The notes below the pieces were generated by a model. It worked only from the letters and a program-made list of their open reading frames with translations, ran no database searches and was not told the DNA's origin. The position numbers and the translations under genes are program-made. Shown here piece after piece: positions 28,101 through 43,100 of a stretch of 64,000 nucleotides of DNA (the first letter of the stretch is position 1; the number at the start of each line of letters is the position of its first letter). This DNA is from Tomocerus qinae (taxonomy: Eukaryota > Arthropoda > Collembola > Entomobryomorpha > Tomoceridae), in NCBI GenBank assembly GCA_020055645.1, contig CM034547.1, positions 27,056,513-27,120,512 of the forward strand, read 5' to 3'.

Positions 28101-31100
28101 GCAGAGACTTATACCCCAATTTATTACATAGTAGCTTCCTTTTCTCTTATTGTCGCTCTATAGGAAATATAGAGAGCTAGGGACATTTAAGATGAAATCC
28201 TTTCTGGTCGTTTCTTAGGTGAAATAGTCAAAGCGTAACCCTAGGAAAGTCATGGGAAGTGAGCCCAAAGGAGAAGAAGCGGGTGGGATGAAAATGGGAA
28301 ATAATGTATTGAAATTTTTTCAACTTTGTTCTGCACCACTTGCAAAGGAAGGAACATTTCCATTTTCCTTCTTCTCGGAAGAAATATGTTCTTTGCAGTC
28401 TAGTCAACTCAAATCGCTACACTACCTTACCAACTTACCACTATTCTTGTTCACCACTGTATACTCTAACTAATGTAATGTAAAATTCCCTCGCCTCGCT
28501 TTTTTCGCCTTTTCACAGTCACAACATTACCTCTTTATTCAACTATACCATCACACATCACCATACTATCTATATAGCATCTCTGTAGATACATTTCTTT
28601 TTGAATTATATTTTATCACATAACATCACACAAGCGCAAAAGAATTTTCTATTTACAGATAGACACTATATAATTTTGTTATGCATGCACTATCTGTACC
28701 ATTGTACATACATTTATTGAAACATTCTTGTTACACTATATACTACTATATTATATGCTAACAGAACTTGTGTGCAGAAAAGTATAACTTCTTTGTATAA
28801 GTTCTTTATTCTTTTAGTAGTTGAATGTGTTTAGTATAGTAAAAGAGTGTGTGATAGTGATGTAGCTTTCTGTACTGATCTAAAGAGTACTTTATAAAAT
28901 TATGAACTTATGCCATATTACACAAGTACAAAGGTTGTTGCAACCTGAAGTTTTGTGCATAGTGGTACGTGATATACCCAGTGGATTTGCCAAACAAAAG
29001 CTACCTAGGTAGATAGGTAAGTTAGAGAGTATGACTATTTTATAGAATGGAAGAGTGACTGTGAGGAGTGAGAGCCGAGAGTCACAAAATTCAGATAGCC
29101 CAGCAGGAGTCATTTACAATGTACACAATCCATTGTCGTTGTCGACACAGCAGAACAACACAGAACCCCTCGCAAAGCAATTTTCTTCATGTCATCTTAT
29201 TTCGGGAAATAAAGCGGGTGCTTACAGGGTATTCAAGAAAGTGGAAAACAAGAAAAATTCAAATTCCCCAACAGTTCATTTCCAGTGGCAGTGCATAAGA
29301 AAAGTTTAAAGTGGAAAACTAAATAGAATTGAGAGTTAAAATCACCCTGAGCTATTACACATTCAAGATAAAATGCACTAAAGTAAAGTTATTGCCCACG
29401 TTAGCTATGGTGAGCTCGAGCATTGTTGTTCATGGCTTTATGAAGGCAAATAGTAAGTAGTGTAGACATGGAAAAAAGTAGGAGGGCTCAATTGAAATTG
29501 TTTGTGAATTGAATTGAATAGCTTGACTATATATATGTCCTTTTCCAACTTTTCTATTTACTCTTTGTAGTCATATAGGAGTCAAGTAGTAGTAAAAGTA
29601 AAATCTACACAGCCAGTGTAGTAGATAAAGTAAGGTAAGGCTACACCAAACCACTCCTTCAACATCAACTCATAACTTTAACAAGTGTGTGAAGTTATTG
29701 CACGGGACGTAAAAAAACTCTTTTATTCTTGACTACCTGTCTGCATCTCTGCAGTAATGTGTACAATGGCACTAGCTCTTTCTCACCGTGTGTGTGCTGC
29801 TATTAGTTTCTCTTGAGTGGAACAAGAATGACGATGATGTATTATGTTCTCAAGTTACTCACTCACTTGCCACTGCTATGTAATCTATAGTTTATGTAAT
29901 ACACACAACAAGTCCAGACACACTGATAGTCATACTCCGTAATTGTACACATCGCAAATAAAAGATAATCTAATAGAGAATAAATTTATTTATCTCTATA
30001 TACAGACTCAGTGGAATGCTCAACTTGACTTCACAAGGGTCCACGAATAGCAACAAAAGAATCCTTTTTTTTCCTTTTTTATTATTCTCTAAACACCTAC
30101 ACAAAGATCTTAATCCTTCAGATTGAATCAAAATCCTCCTTTGTCATTCCACCTATGAATTCACATAAAAACTTACCTAGATACTTTTTGCTCGTGTGAT
30201 TTTGGAAGGATTCTTTTCTAGGCTACCTATCACTACCTTTGACAGCTTAACAAACCAGACTAAAATTCTGGCGCTGGCTGATTTTTGGAGTACATAATAT
30301 GGAGAGGCTTCTTAAGATACGTCAATAGAATTTATTCAGGGAAAACATTATTGCGTCACCGTATTGTATTAATTTAGACAGACAGTATTTAGCAATATAG
30401 ATGATAATTTAGGTCTTCTCACGGCAATCGTTCTGTAACATTCAATTAACTTGCGAGACTGATTAATTCTTGTGTAAAATTATGAATGAATGAATAATAT
30501 GAATTATGAATACTCCTTTTAACTTCTATATTCTTCGAAAAATTGTTACTGAAAAAATCTGCCATCGTCGTGTTTATCGTGATCCAGAAGATAATATAAC
30601 TCAATAAATATTTGATATTTTGAACTGACCTATTTTGATATGATAAAATCATAGTCAATTAAATTATATTTGACCATAATGTTTTTCTACTATTTTCTGT
30701 TGCTTAATGATAGGCTGTTGACTTTGTAAAGGCTTGAGTGGTATGTATGCATGTTTAATGCGGGTACTCTGTCAATAAATAATTCATGAATGGGAAGCAT
30801 AGGAAAGTCATTAGTTTTTGTTGTAAACAATGTGGTGGGTCACCCAGAATGTCATGCGAAGCGATTGGTATAAAAGCCATTATTCACAGAAATGTTGTAA
30901 TTGAGCTCATTAACAAAGGAGAGTGGATGTAGGATGCAGAAACATTGTAGAGGAAGTTGAAAGGGTGAGAAGGAAGTTTTTTACGATAGAAATATTGGAG
31001 TTTAAATGGGCATTGGAGTAGTTACATAGAAGGGAAATACAAGGTAGTTCATTAAAATAATATTAATAATCAAATGAGTCTGTAATGGAGGTGGATAAAA

Positions 31101-34100
31101 ATTGTTAATGTGGTCGGAGGTATGTTGAGTTTAGTCGGTATATTATTAGTGGACTGTGTTGTACATGATATTATTGTTTGTGGTGAGTTTGGAATGTGTA
31201 TTAGAGTAGTACATACTGGTCGGTTTACATACTATTAGTCAAGTTAGTGAAGTTTGGTGTGTCTGTTGTGTCCTGTGTGGCAATGTAATGTATTGCTAAA
31301 GGCATGGCGTGCTCGTAAAGTAATAAATAAATTGTTAGTACATGCAGAGCTTTATTCGAGTTGTTTGCAAATTCCCAGTGAATAGTTGTGAGAGTCGCTT
31401 CAAAGCAAATATAATGGAGCGTTTCAGCGTGTTGTTAGGTTTAATGGTAATAATGGCTTAATTTAATTGCGCTCTAGATAAGATTATCATTATGACTGTT
31501 GTGTGGAGTTAGGTAGATAGCTACTACTTATTAGTTACCTTTAAGATGTCGGTGGCCTGGCTTTTGGTTAAACTTATTGTTGGCTGCACTTAAACTATTA
31601 GACTAGTATATACTAATAGTTGGATTTCTTTATTGTGAGGCTCACTATGAGTTGACCACCAAGCATACCAGCCAAACAACTTAACTTACCAACTCAAATC
31701 TCCTGTGCTCACTGCATAATAGAATATAATAGCACAAAAAAATTCTTTTGATACAAGGAGAAGAAAAGACGGGAAGTTGGCTGTATAATGTAATAATGTA
31801 AGAAAGATGCAATTCAGGAGCATATTACGAAATCCACGAAGCGTGAAGATGAATAAGTCTGTCCTCTTCTTATCACGGTCCTCTGCTCTTGTCTTCCATT
31901 TTTTACACGGAGGAGGTAGAGCCATGCTATACTTTGAATTTTCTGCAAAGATTTTTTGTCAAGGATGCGATGACTGTGCCTATCTACAAAGTTAACTTAA
32001 CCATTACACTTTTATAATATTATATAGATGAATAGGTGCCTACTAGGTACATCATTTACGAACATTGTCCTTTGTGCTCTACTCTATAATGTGAATTTGC
32101 CATGTAGTTAGTCTCTAGTAACCATTTACATCCATATGAAACGTTGCAACAATAGAAGTTCATTGAAAAAAGAGTGAGTGGGTGAGCATGCAATTTATTC
32201 AAGTGATGCGATGCAAATGTGATACAAGGCAAATAAACTACAATAAACCTAGAGGAGACAGGACAAGACTAATGTTATGCTTCACTTTGCCAAAACGGAC
32301 TCTAACTTAACTCACGATGCTTAAACAAGTAAAAAGAGTAAAGCCAACCAACCCAAGGACTCTTTTTCTACTTTCCGAGAGGAAAAACTTCCCTCATTCT
32401 TTTATCTTGTTTTGATTTACTTGAGTTGTGTTCAATTCAACTGTCTCTCCGTCCTGATACACATATTTAGTTACTTTCAGCATCTTCCCTCCAACTATTT
32501 AACATACATGTTACATCCATCCCTATATACCAAGACTTTTCCAGTAGGTAAATTTTGTTTACGCTTGGCAATTAGTCGTCGTGTCATGTCTCTACTTCTT
32601 ACGAGGTGCTTTATGTTCAATTCTATGCATATTACACTCTTCCCAGACTACCAATGATAAACCAGACTACCTAAATATGTCATTTTACTACTACACACAT
32701 AATTGCGTCGAAATGGTCCTTTGATAAAATGGGAAGGTTGGCTCTGCTAAATTAATTCCTCGCCTCTTCACTTACACGCACGACTCTCTAAATCTCGACT
32801 GTCGACGATTTGCACTCTTCTGATTTTTCCATGTCTATCCACATAGGATTAATATAACATGCAGTTATGCTCCACAGCTACAACATTCATCTATGTTCAA
32901 ATTACATTGCGAAGAAATTATGTGCTACCACTTAAACACATGTGTATATTTTGTTCTGCTAACTGTCTGTCTGCGGTCATCATTGATATACTATTTTGAC
33001 TTTGAACCATATCCATATTTATGGCATTGCAACTTCCTAACATTTTCTCTCTATTTTATAATCTACCTAATTGCCAAATGTGAAATCTATAATAGTTATT
33101 ACAAGTAAAATTAACAAGGAGGGAAAACATTTGAGTAGGTATTCAAAACTGTCGACAATCCTGTAATATATTTATGTAGTTAATTTCTAAATCCAAAACG
33201 GATGCTGTGTTTTGTTTTTACTGCTGTATCTGGTAAATCCGTTGGTGAAAGTCTATAGGAAAGTTATTATCATTGACGAATGTGAATTTTAATTCAATAA
33301 AGTAATTACGTGGAGTATCTTATAAAATGTTGTTTCTTCCTAATAATACATGGGAAAGCAGGAATTAGGTGTAGGGGGAATTATAGGGATTTCAAAGTTG
33401 CCTGGGTGGGTAGAATATTGCTTTCTAGGCCTGATACTAGAAGAAGAGTCATTAAGAAATCTATTTCTTGGAGATGATTATATATATGAAGGAGTAGGGT
33501 ATGTCTTTAAGTAAGAACTGGGGCTAGAGTTAAGCCTTTCTTTAAGTTCTTTGAGCTGTAATCATCAAGGGTGGTCTGGTTTCCTTGGTCTAGTAGTGTG
33601 TAGCAGTCTTTTAAAGCTTCTGTGTGGTTTTATAAGATTGAGATAGGAATTGATGGTGCAGTACGTTAGATTTTAGGTATTGGGTATAATTGTAGAGTGT
33701 AAACGATTAGGTATGTGTGTAGTAGGTGGTTTTAAGTCTTAAATTCAGTCTATGATAAATATATATAGGAGGTAAGTAGAATAACAATGTACTGTGGCTT
33801 GTTCTCTTCTCTCTGTTCATCCAAACAAAGTAAATCTAAGTAAGCTCCGCTCAGCCCGGTTACAAAAGCAAAAGTAGATTGGCTTGGTGCGGTTAGGTTT
33901 CGTCGAAATTCTTTGGTTTTGTGAGAGGAGATGATGTTGAATTGAATGAACGTAGATGTTGGATTGGGCGAATCAGGGTCGGCAGATCGGATCAACATCA
34001 CATCCCATCAACTAAGTACAAAAGGCTTAAGTTGACTCGATTCTCTTTTCCGAGCATTATATAATATAGGTCTAGAATATATCCATTATCATGTAACATG

Positions 34101-37100
34101 AAATGAACTAAGGCACTAAAGCTACGTAATAATATAAATGAGGCTGTGCATAGGATGCAGTTCCTTAAGTAGTATGAACGAAGGATATCCGTATGTTTAA
34201 GCCGTTGAGGGTTATACGGGTTATAGATGATAACACAACTAGTTGAGTTTGTAGGTTTTGGTTGAGCATTAGACATCTCATCTGTTTTGTTGTGAGTGGA
34301 GGCAGGAGTTTAGCGCATAATACCACCAACACGGTTTGCGGCTCCTTTTCCCTCAGCAAAATGGTTAGTTAGAAGGTTGTTATGCTTTGTTACTTTATGT
34401 TATGCTCGCCCAATATAAATCTACTATCATTTAGCTGAATGCTAGTGGGCTATATTATATGCGTGTAATGTAGTACTAATACATTTAGACTTGGATGATG
34501 ATGATGATGATACTACTACATACAATTATAGTGAGACCAAGAGTCTTTCTTTGATCTTGATAACAATCTGGAGGATGATTATGTAGTATTTTGATCCTAT
34601 CACCCTCTGAAACCATTTGCCATCTGCTATGCATTGCTTCAATGGGTAGGCACTTATACCATAGTGTTGCTTCACTACTTACTTGCTATTAACATGACTA
34701 ACATTACGTGACATGGGCCATGATATTATTAGTTTACTTTTAATATAACTCATCGCAGTTCATGCTGAATGAATGAATGCGTTCTAAGTGCATTGTAATT
34801 ATAATCTTCTTAAATTGTATCACCTCCCTGATTTGAATATGAATAACTTTATCATTACATTGCATTTTTATTGAGCTATCTCATGGATCTGTGCATAGAA
34901 ATTTTTACTGTGATTATTTCTTTTCTGTACATAAATTGTAGTAAACCCTTCCTTGGCATGCTAATGCACAATTGAGAAGCATTCTGGTTTTTATAAAAAA
35001 TGATTGATGGTTTTTTGTATGAGTTCACGTTGTGTTGTGATTGGATTAGCACTCATGCTTTGACAATAGAGCTGATCAACTTTTCAACTTTTTCCAGGCT
35101 GACAATAAGCTGTCACTCATGCTAGGCCTATGTAGACTACTTACGATTACTAGATACAAATCCTTTCTTCTATTAAGTAACATGCTAACAATCATTGAGT
35201 ATATATAGCCGGTTATGCAAGAAGAAATATTCGAAAAAGCTCTTCAACTCATTTATCATGGAGGAGTGAGGGTTGTTGTCTATTATATGTAAATTGCTTA
35301 ACAAATGATAGTGTAGGCTAGTTGTGCTAATTTCCCTTTCCTCGACTCCATTCTTTGCCGACAGAATTACAAATGAGTTTTTATTGATTCATCGATCTGA
35401 TGAGAATGAGAAGCCAGGAAAACCGCTTCGCTATAGTTAATGTAAAGTCGATTACCTGATATCGAAGACATGTATCTTTGTTATATGTACACTACCATGA
35501 CAGTTCAATGTGTGGTACAATCGCTCCGGTAATACTTATCGTTATTTAGTTGTGGGGAAGCAAAGTACCTGCCTTGTCCTCTCTAAAGTATAGCCCAGTC
35601 AACTCACAATCAGTTTAGTTAAGGCATAATAAAATAATAATGGCATGTCACGTAGCTTTATATGGCTAGAGTGGGCGGAGACAATGGCTAATATAATGTG
35701 TTTGGATATTTTATGTGGTTCGCCTATTTTACCTCAATTTTACCTTGCTTATCCATATAATGATAGCTATACAACTTCTAAAGAACCAATAAATAGTTCA
35801 ACAACGTCTGTATAATAAGTTGTCTTCATACACCGTCATGCATGATACATATCTACTACATAAATGCATTGTATTTATACAAAGAAGGCAACGAAAAAAT
35901 CTAACTAATGATATGTAAAACAAAAAGAAATAATATCCGTCTGTAGTAATAGAATTTATATGGAATTCTATTTGTCTTACTTTCATCTTGGCTACAGCTA
36001 AACTGCTGATGTGTGTAATATAATAGAATGATTTGAATTGATTTGAATTGAATGAGATTGAGTGTCAGTATATTATGTGTGGGTGAAGACTCTTGTTCCA
36101 ACAAATTTTCGTTACATATGTATGTACACGTAGTAAATGTTACATAGTTACATGACATACATTTTACATGTATGTACATAAGAGTCAATTTCACCCGAGA
36201 ATCAAATAGATTTTCCAAGAGAAGTTATTTTTACAGATATAGCACATGTCTTGTTGTTAGCTCAAGTATATCTGAGTATCTACAGATAGGCAACCGGGAC
36301 TCAGAAAAATGTTTTCCACAGCCAGGTATCAACAATATCTATCTAGACTCTATTTAGCTTAAACAAAAATCTGTTTGTCGGGAATCTTGATATTGGGTAG
36401 CCAGTAGTCACCTCTGCATTCATAGTGGTGGATAGTAAGATATTGAAATAGCAAAGATTCCTGAGGTCCGTAGGCAGGCGTAAGTAGACTGCTTTGTGGG
36501 TTTACGACATCACATCCTACATTGTGATAGAAAGTAATCTAATGTAATGGAGAAAGACGGGAGCGATAAGGAGGAAATAGAAAAGTCTGCAGAGTGGTGT
36601 GTGGACTTGTAGTAATGGAGGTAGTGTGTGTAGTTGAAAAAGGATGTAATGCAATATGCAGCCGGAGTTTGGGATGGCAGAGGCACAAAGCGATTTGATG
36701 GCTTTAGGATAGAGATAGTGATAGAGACGAATAGAATGGGATGAAGTGCTGGCATGGAATTGGAGTCGTGAGAGTTGATGTTGATGGTGATGCTGATGTT
36801 GATGTGAATGTTGATAGCAGTAATTCCAAAGACGTCGCTTTATCCATGTACATAGTACTATACTACATATACCATAACATACATATAGTCAGTAGTACCT
36901 TTTAGATATCCTCAATGTAATCTGTAGATACAGATATGTTTGGCTGAGCACGGCACACTCACAGAAGAGAGCGGAAAAGGAAAAGACAAAGTTGGAAGTA
37001 TTCTACTCAGCTTAAGTGTGTAAAGCTACCCGACAAGAGCAAGCGACCTAAGAGTGACCCGAACGAACCTATTTACCATGCAATATGCATGCATGGCATG

Positions 37101-40100
37101 ATCAAACCATCAATCTATCTCCTGCCTTGGCTTATGTTAGTCTCTATCCGCACTTGCCGCATATTAAGTCACGAACATAATCCATCTCATTGCCTCAGAC
37201 ATAAAATACCTACGCAGAATAGAATAGAGTGGATTAGTTAGCAGTGTGACTGACTGAGTGAGTGAGTGCTAGACGATGGAAGAGCCAAAAAAAAAAATGA
37301 TAAAAGAAATTTCCACCCGACTACAGCTAAATGCTATTGTAATTACTCACGAAATCTATATTACACCAAATCCTATATACCTTTATTGATGCCTACCAAA
37401 TTGGACACATACTGGTATTAGTGACTGTAGTAGTATAGTCATTAGTAGTAAGTACCGTATTGTATGGGCTAAACTTACTTAGGTCGTATTATGGTATAGA
37501 AAATGTTTTATGATGCATATAGTTCCAGTACAAGTTAAGACTAATGTCATGTCGTTGCTTTTTAGTCGTATCAAATCAGCCTTCGTTTTCCGTGTTGTTT
37601 GCTCCTAGCAAATACACAATGGAAAAAAGATAAGACTAAAGGGTTTACCAAATAAAATAATGATATACATGTCCATGTTTCATTTATTTACTTGGAGTGA
37701 GCCTGTGCCATGTCAAAGGAAATACACGGAACAACACATTCGCATTTTCCTGAACTAACAATCCATAAAATGCTACAATATAAATATAGGGAATTGTCCA
37801 GCCCCTAAACCAAGCAGGTAGGGCTTAATAGTTTTTGGCTATATACTTACAGCACTTACGGGAGTATGGGTTATTATTAACAGTAGGCATAAGCATTATA
37901 GATTTCTATAGGTAGGAAACAGTTTGTATCCATATCTCTGTCTGTATCTTTAATTTGCCATGATACTTTGCTAAGTATCTAAACTACAGGGTAATACATA
38001 AATAAGAGATCTCTTTATAGCACACACAGTGTCCGTATCAGTCTGGATACAAGTTTATAAATCCGGCTCATTCATGCTGCTCTGTGTCATGTTAATTCCC
38101 TTCCTTGCCTGCCTGCCTTGTCTTGCTTCACCATCTCATCCACTCCAGAGGATATATTTGCTATGACTAATAATGGCAGTGCAATTTACTATATAGTTTA
38201 TATGTATGTAGGTAGTTATTAGTTGAATGTAGGCTTTACCACGATAAACTATTACACAACCCCCCGTGTGTGTTTGAACAGCTTTTAATGTTGTGCATGA
38301 CTTGAGAGCATTAATGCCGAGTTTCGGCACTCTGAGCTCCGCTGGAATGATGATGGCGAAAGCGATGGCGACTCAAAGCTCAATGATTTCAATAACATAA
38401 GTATACGGATACGACTCTTTCGTGTACATTTACTAAAACTAACTATGTACAAAGGAAGCAAGTCACAGGTAGCTTTATATTATATACCTAAGTATAAAAC
38501 CACGCGCTACGTAAACAATATCGTTTTACATTGCAAGACTCATATTTATTTGGGTTGGAATCCGTACTGCTTGCTTCTATTTATTACTAGTCTCGCTATA
38601 ATGTTAGATTTTGTTTATTGAAGAATTGAGTTTAGCAAGTTAACCCTACTCGTCTGCAGTCGATGAAAACTGGAGCATTAGTGCTCACGGCAAAAGGTTA
38701 TGCTGCATTACGTTCTACGTTCCGTTACTTTATTGTTTCATGAAAGTAGATACGAGTTAAGCTTCACAATAATGGGATATACTTATGTACTCTACCTAGA
38801 GTAGGTATATCGAGTAGGTATAGTTTGATTATTCCATGGGCTTGTCTCCTCCTGTCATCATCAACTTTTTGACTGGCTCTACTCCGTTAAAAGCAAATTA
38901 ATGTTGTAATGGTGCTCTAATTTAGGGGGAACACGGAAGTGAGCGTGATATGATGTAAAATAATGGAAGCGACTTACTCCCTGCTACCTTTTATGATTAC
39001 ATTAGATTATATTAGCTTTTTAGTGATTAGTCATTATTTCTGGCTCACAGGTATACCTATCTACTCACTAAACACCACTACTTACTAATGCCCCTAAGTA
39101 GTCCAAATATTATTTCGACTTTTCCTCCTATTATTATTACATAAGTGAACAGAACAGCACGATTAGGATTTACTATTATTACTTCTGCCTGCTTCTTCCT
39201 ATTTATTATGCTCCTAATAGACCATATTACACGGCTAAGAAATACGACAGCTTTGAACTCATTTGTTTCTATTAAGCAGAGCGTAGTCAACTAACCGTAA
39301 GGACATCACTCAAAGCAGACCTACTTAAAATAAAGTATAACAAATGATGCACTAGAGACAAGAGAGAGAACAAGTAGCTTTTTAATTTAATCTTAGATTT
39401 CCTGGTAGTACTGGGTGACTGCTATTATCCCGATGAAAACAGCACTCTGCAATACTTAAACATATGCAAAAGTGTTCTTCATTCTAGTAATTTACTTGAC
39501 ATAAAAGTAATTCTAGCTTGCATATACTTTGTATTCAACAAGAAAGAGAAATCAAGGGCATTTTTGGAATTTTGCTATTTTAGTGTGTGATGGTACATAA
39601 ATAAATGAATTCAAACGTATTAAACAATGAGCCTCTGGTATGCGACAGAAATAATAGATGGTTGTTGAGAATAGTATATGTATATAATAGTATATTAGAT
39701 AGACAAACAAAAAATGTGGTTAATAGTAGCCATGATATGTCCATATGGCCTGATTATAAGTTGGCATTGCATTGTATTAGATTGCTATGCAAAAGCATAC
39801 AAATAAATTGTCTTTAGAGCCATTGTTCATAATTACAGGTGCAGTTGCAGAGCAATGATGATAATCATGATAATTACAGGGCGGACTTTGAGTGAGAGGC
39901 AGTCAAAGCCAGTGCTGAATCTACAGCTGTGATGTGAACATTACTTACATTAGTTCGTTGCATGCTGTTCTAATGTGTGTGTAGGCTGTGTGCTCTATTA
40001 CTATAATCAAGAGAAGAATGCCATTCTTTAGCGACTTTAGTTAACTCGAATAGGGAGTTATGTAATGTGCATTACTTACTAAGGATATGTTATCATTGTG

Positions 40101-43100
40101 CTTATAAGTAAACTCAAGTCTAAACTATAATAATAACTACATACACGATGTGATTGTGTGATACGCTGTGGAACTCAAATTATAGACTCCAGGTGACAGT
40201 GACACGACATCAAATGAATAATTCGAACGAATTTAATTGAACAAATACACTTCATTTTAGCCAAGCTATATGATGTGTGTTTCTGTGTGTGTGGTGTAAT
40301 GTGGGAAACACACATTTGCATGTGTGTCCACAACTATTTCACATCCGTCCTCTGACTACATGCTTAATAGCATTACTTTACTAATTCTACTATACTATTA
40401 ACTCTACTATACTTTACCAACCTCGAATTGGCCCGACCATTTTTTCCCTCCATGCATTCAACTGCTTTCTTTCTGGGTTAAGGCTATATAAAATGACAAT
40501 AAGGTCCGTGTATTCCACTCGTGCTCAACATATGCTCCCTGTAGCTGTGAGGATGAGTGAATTAAATTAATAATCATACACAGAAAGGACAGTAATAATG
40601 ACAGCTGAGTGTGCCGACATGGGCAGGACATCAAACAACGCTTTCGTTATGCCTCGGTGCGTTTTCGTCAAAATTATCGCACTTTTGTCTGATGAATGAT
40701 GCGTAGTCTATATGACATGACTTCAGAGCGAACTACTTTTCAATCAACTAAATATAAATATCTATCACTGACATGCTTTAGTAATTTAAAGAGATCAATA
40801 TGTCTCACACGATCATGAACAACATGATAAATCAAGGTTTCACTAACTAAAATTTCCAACGTCATGGCAGAAAATGAAAACAGCCTGTTTATTTGAATTG
40901 ACCACAACTGCGCTTATCTAAATCTGCAATTTATTATTATTACGATATAATATCTGTATACAGATGCAAGGGATTTTAGCGCATTGTCTACTATCTTGTG
41001 TACAAATGATTCCTTGTAGAACCTTAATTTTAGATGTAGGTGTGATGATATCATGTGTGCGTTATTGTCAAGACCATAATACTTGTAATGGACTAAATGG
41101 TAGAATATAACAGGGATATTGTATCATTGAATGTAGGTACATGCAGATGTAGATGACAGAAAGACAAGAAATATCTGTAAGTGAGAATAGCTAGGGATCC
41201 AGAAATAGATACATTATTATGTTGATAGACAGTGTACAAAAATAAATAGAGTCAAAACGTTCTTTGTGTATTGTATTGGGTGTATTGTATTTTTTGTGTT
41301 ACCATTCCTTTTCAGTTTGAAAGTGGAGTGTGAGAAAATGTTGCAGGAGAAAGCAGAGATGCAGAGGCATTACGTGATGGTGAGTGACATGACAGACAGT
41401 TTCTTTATGTTTTCGTGGCCTGGCACTTGGCTGTAATACTTTGTGGGTATTTGAATGCATCTCTCTGCTACACTTGTTCCCTTTGACTTCCCGTTCTTAT
41501 GCAATGTGTAATTGTGAAATGCCTATATTAGAGATACTAGAGCGGTACAATGCATAGAATGTTTTTCTGTCTATAGGACAGAGGAATGAGACTATGAATG
41601 ATGTATACATAGAGATCTACATAAAAGTTGTGTGTAAGTCGTAAACTAAATGCTAATGGTTCGAAAAGATTTAACGGAGTCTGTAGCCTGTAAAATGTAT
41701 ATGGATAGATATGATTCTTAGTAGTACCAAGAAAATGGGAACATAAGGGAAGCCATTGTAATAGGATAAGAACAATATAATCTTTCTTCGGTTTTATTGT
41801 CTCAATTCACTAAACATGATAAAAACAATTAAGCAATTTGATTCTCAAGTAACTATTAGCTAGCTAAATATGAGTTTGAATGAGTATATCTTGTTATTAT
41901 TACACATTTTCTTCTTTCCAGACGATTAGGAAAAAAGCTCATTGGATGGTGGATGTAAGGATGTGGTTGATGTTTGAGAAGAATATTTATTTAAGACACG
42001 CATGCATGAAACAACAGTGTTCTTATGAGATTTTCCTTCAGCACGTTGAAAAAAGAGTAACAACAGTAAATATGTATGTATGTGTGATAAATTCTTTCCA
42101 CTCTGCACCATCGGATCTCATCCCCTCTTTGCAAAACACTCGCCTTATTTTCGTCGGAGACAGGAGCAAAAAACTAAGTAGGCAAGTCACATCACATCAC
42201 TTTAGGGTTTAACTTGAGTTAAGTTTAGTTTAGAGCAAAGGCAACATAAACCTCTCCTCTCCCAAGTCGATACAAGTGTCAAGTAATTTTTTAGCGAGAC
42301 GAAGAAAAAGCGCTTTCAACTCCAGCATAAGCTGGAGATTAGTATTACAGTGAGTATCAACCATTTGGCTGTTGACTTGACTTGCAATGGCATATCCTTT
42401 AGTTTAGATTGGCATCGTTAAGAGCAAAATTGAGATACTTAGTGCACTTTACAGGGTGATGGAAATCCCTCCACCATGTAACTTAAATACAATCCATTTA
42501 ATAAGTAGCTACATTACAAACTAAACATCCACTACTAAGTAACGCATAGTTCCGGTACAAACACATATCATCATGCTGATAAATAGGAATGCTAAATTAA
42601 GCACATCGTGCCAAATTCTGTAAAGATACTACTAACCCTGTAATAAAACTTGGAATGAATCGGGAAAAAAAGAAAAGCAAATAAGAGACGAGGAAATGTT
42701 TTTGTAGGCTTGAAGAAATCTACCTAGGAGCTATAGTTAGTGTATAAATATAAATAAAAAATATAGGATAGAAATACATTTGTTAGTTAGTAAGACTGAA
42801 TAGTCAAGTGGGAGTTGGTAACATTAGCTAAAGTATTCAGCATTCCAATCTCTCGTCGATGTCGTGTCTTTATGGTTTTGCTTTGTAAATGCAGTCAAAG
42901 TATTGAAGTGAATGGTGAATAGTGGAATTTGACTTTGCCTATATCTCTTCTCAGCTGTCTTGTCTGATTGTTGAATGCGATGTAAGTTTAGTAAAACGAA
43001 TGGATGTACATAGTTAGCAGTAGCCTTACTTAACCCACACTATGTACTACTTACATACAACAAGCTACACTACAACTAGTCTAGTATACTAATAAGAAAG

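Larger units (their letters stand above)
23173..41315 (+). other. gro intron between the alternative exons 3a and 3b
   Basis: 18.1 kb of mostly single-copy AT-rich DNA. It includes (ATAA)5 at 25142-25161, (GAT)6 at 34494-34511, a GACT/GAGT run with an A11 tract at 37247-37297, and a G-rich/C-poor stretch at about 30,700-31,500. No coding exon or mobile element is recognisable. At 29055-29309 two overlapping + frames are open, with no recognised product. Sequences that choose between 3a and 3b could lie here but none can be named. Confidence 0.7.

Noticed and set aside
29055..29309. Two overlapping open + frames (84 and 76 codons) and a partly overlapping minus frame
   Set aside because: No similarity in any frame; overlapping openness suggests chance. 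A non-coding transcript cannot be excluded.
40300..40308. TGTGGGAAA, matching the Su(H)/CSL consensus, about 1 kb before exon 3b
   Set aside because: Several matches are expected by chance in 64 kb; no paired or clustered sites seen.
41880..42212. 110-codon + frame with an acceptor-like TTCTTCTTTCCAG inside it (41922)
   Set aside because: The peptide is not recognised, does not fit the Groucho exon order and lacks a matching donor in a sensible phase.
42320..42337. Perfect 7 bp hairpin CTCCAGC-ATAA-GCTGGAG
   Set aside because: A few such short hairpins are expected by chance; too small for a microRNA precursor.
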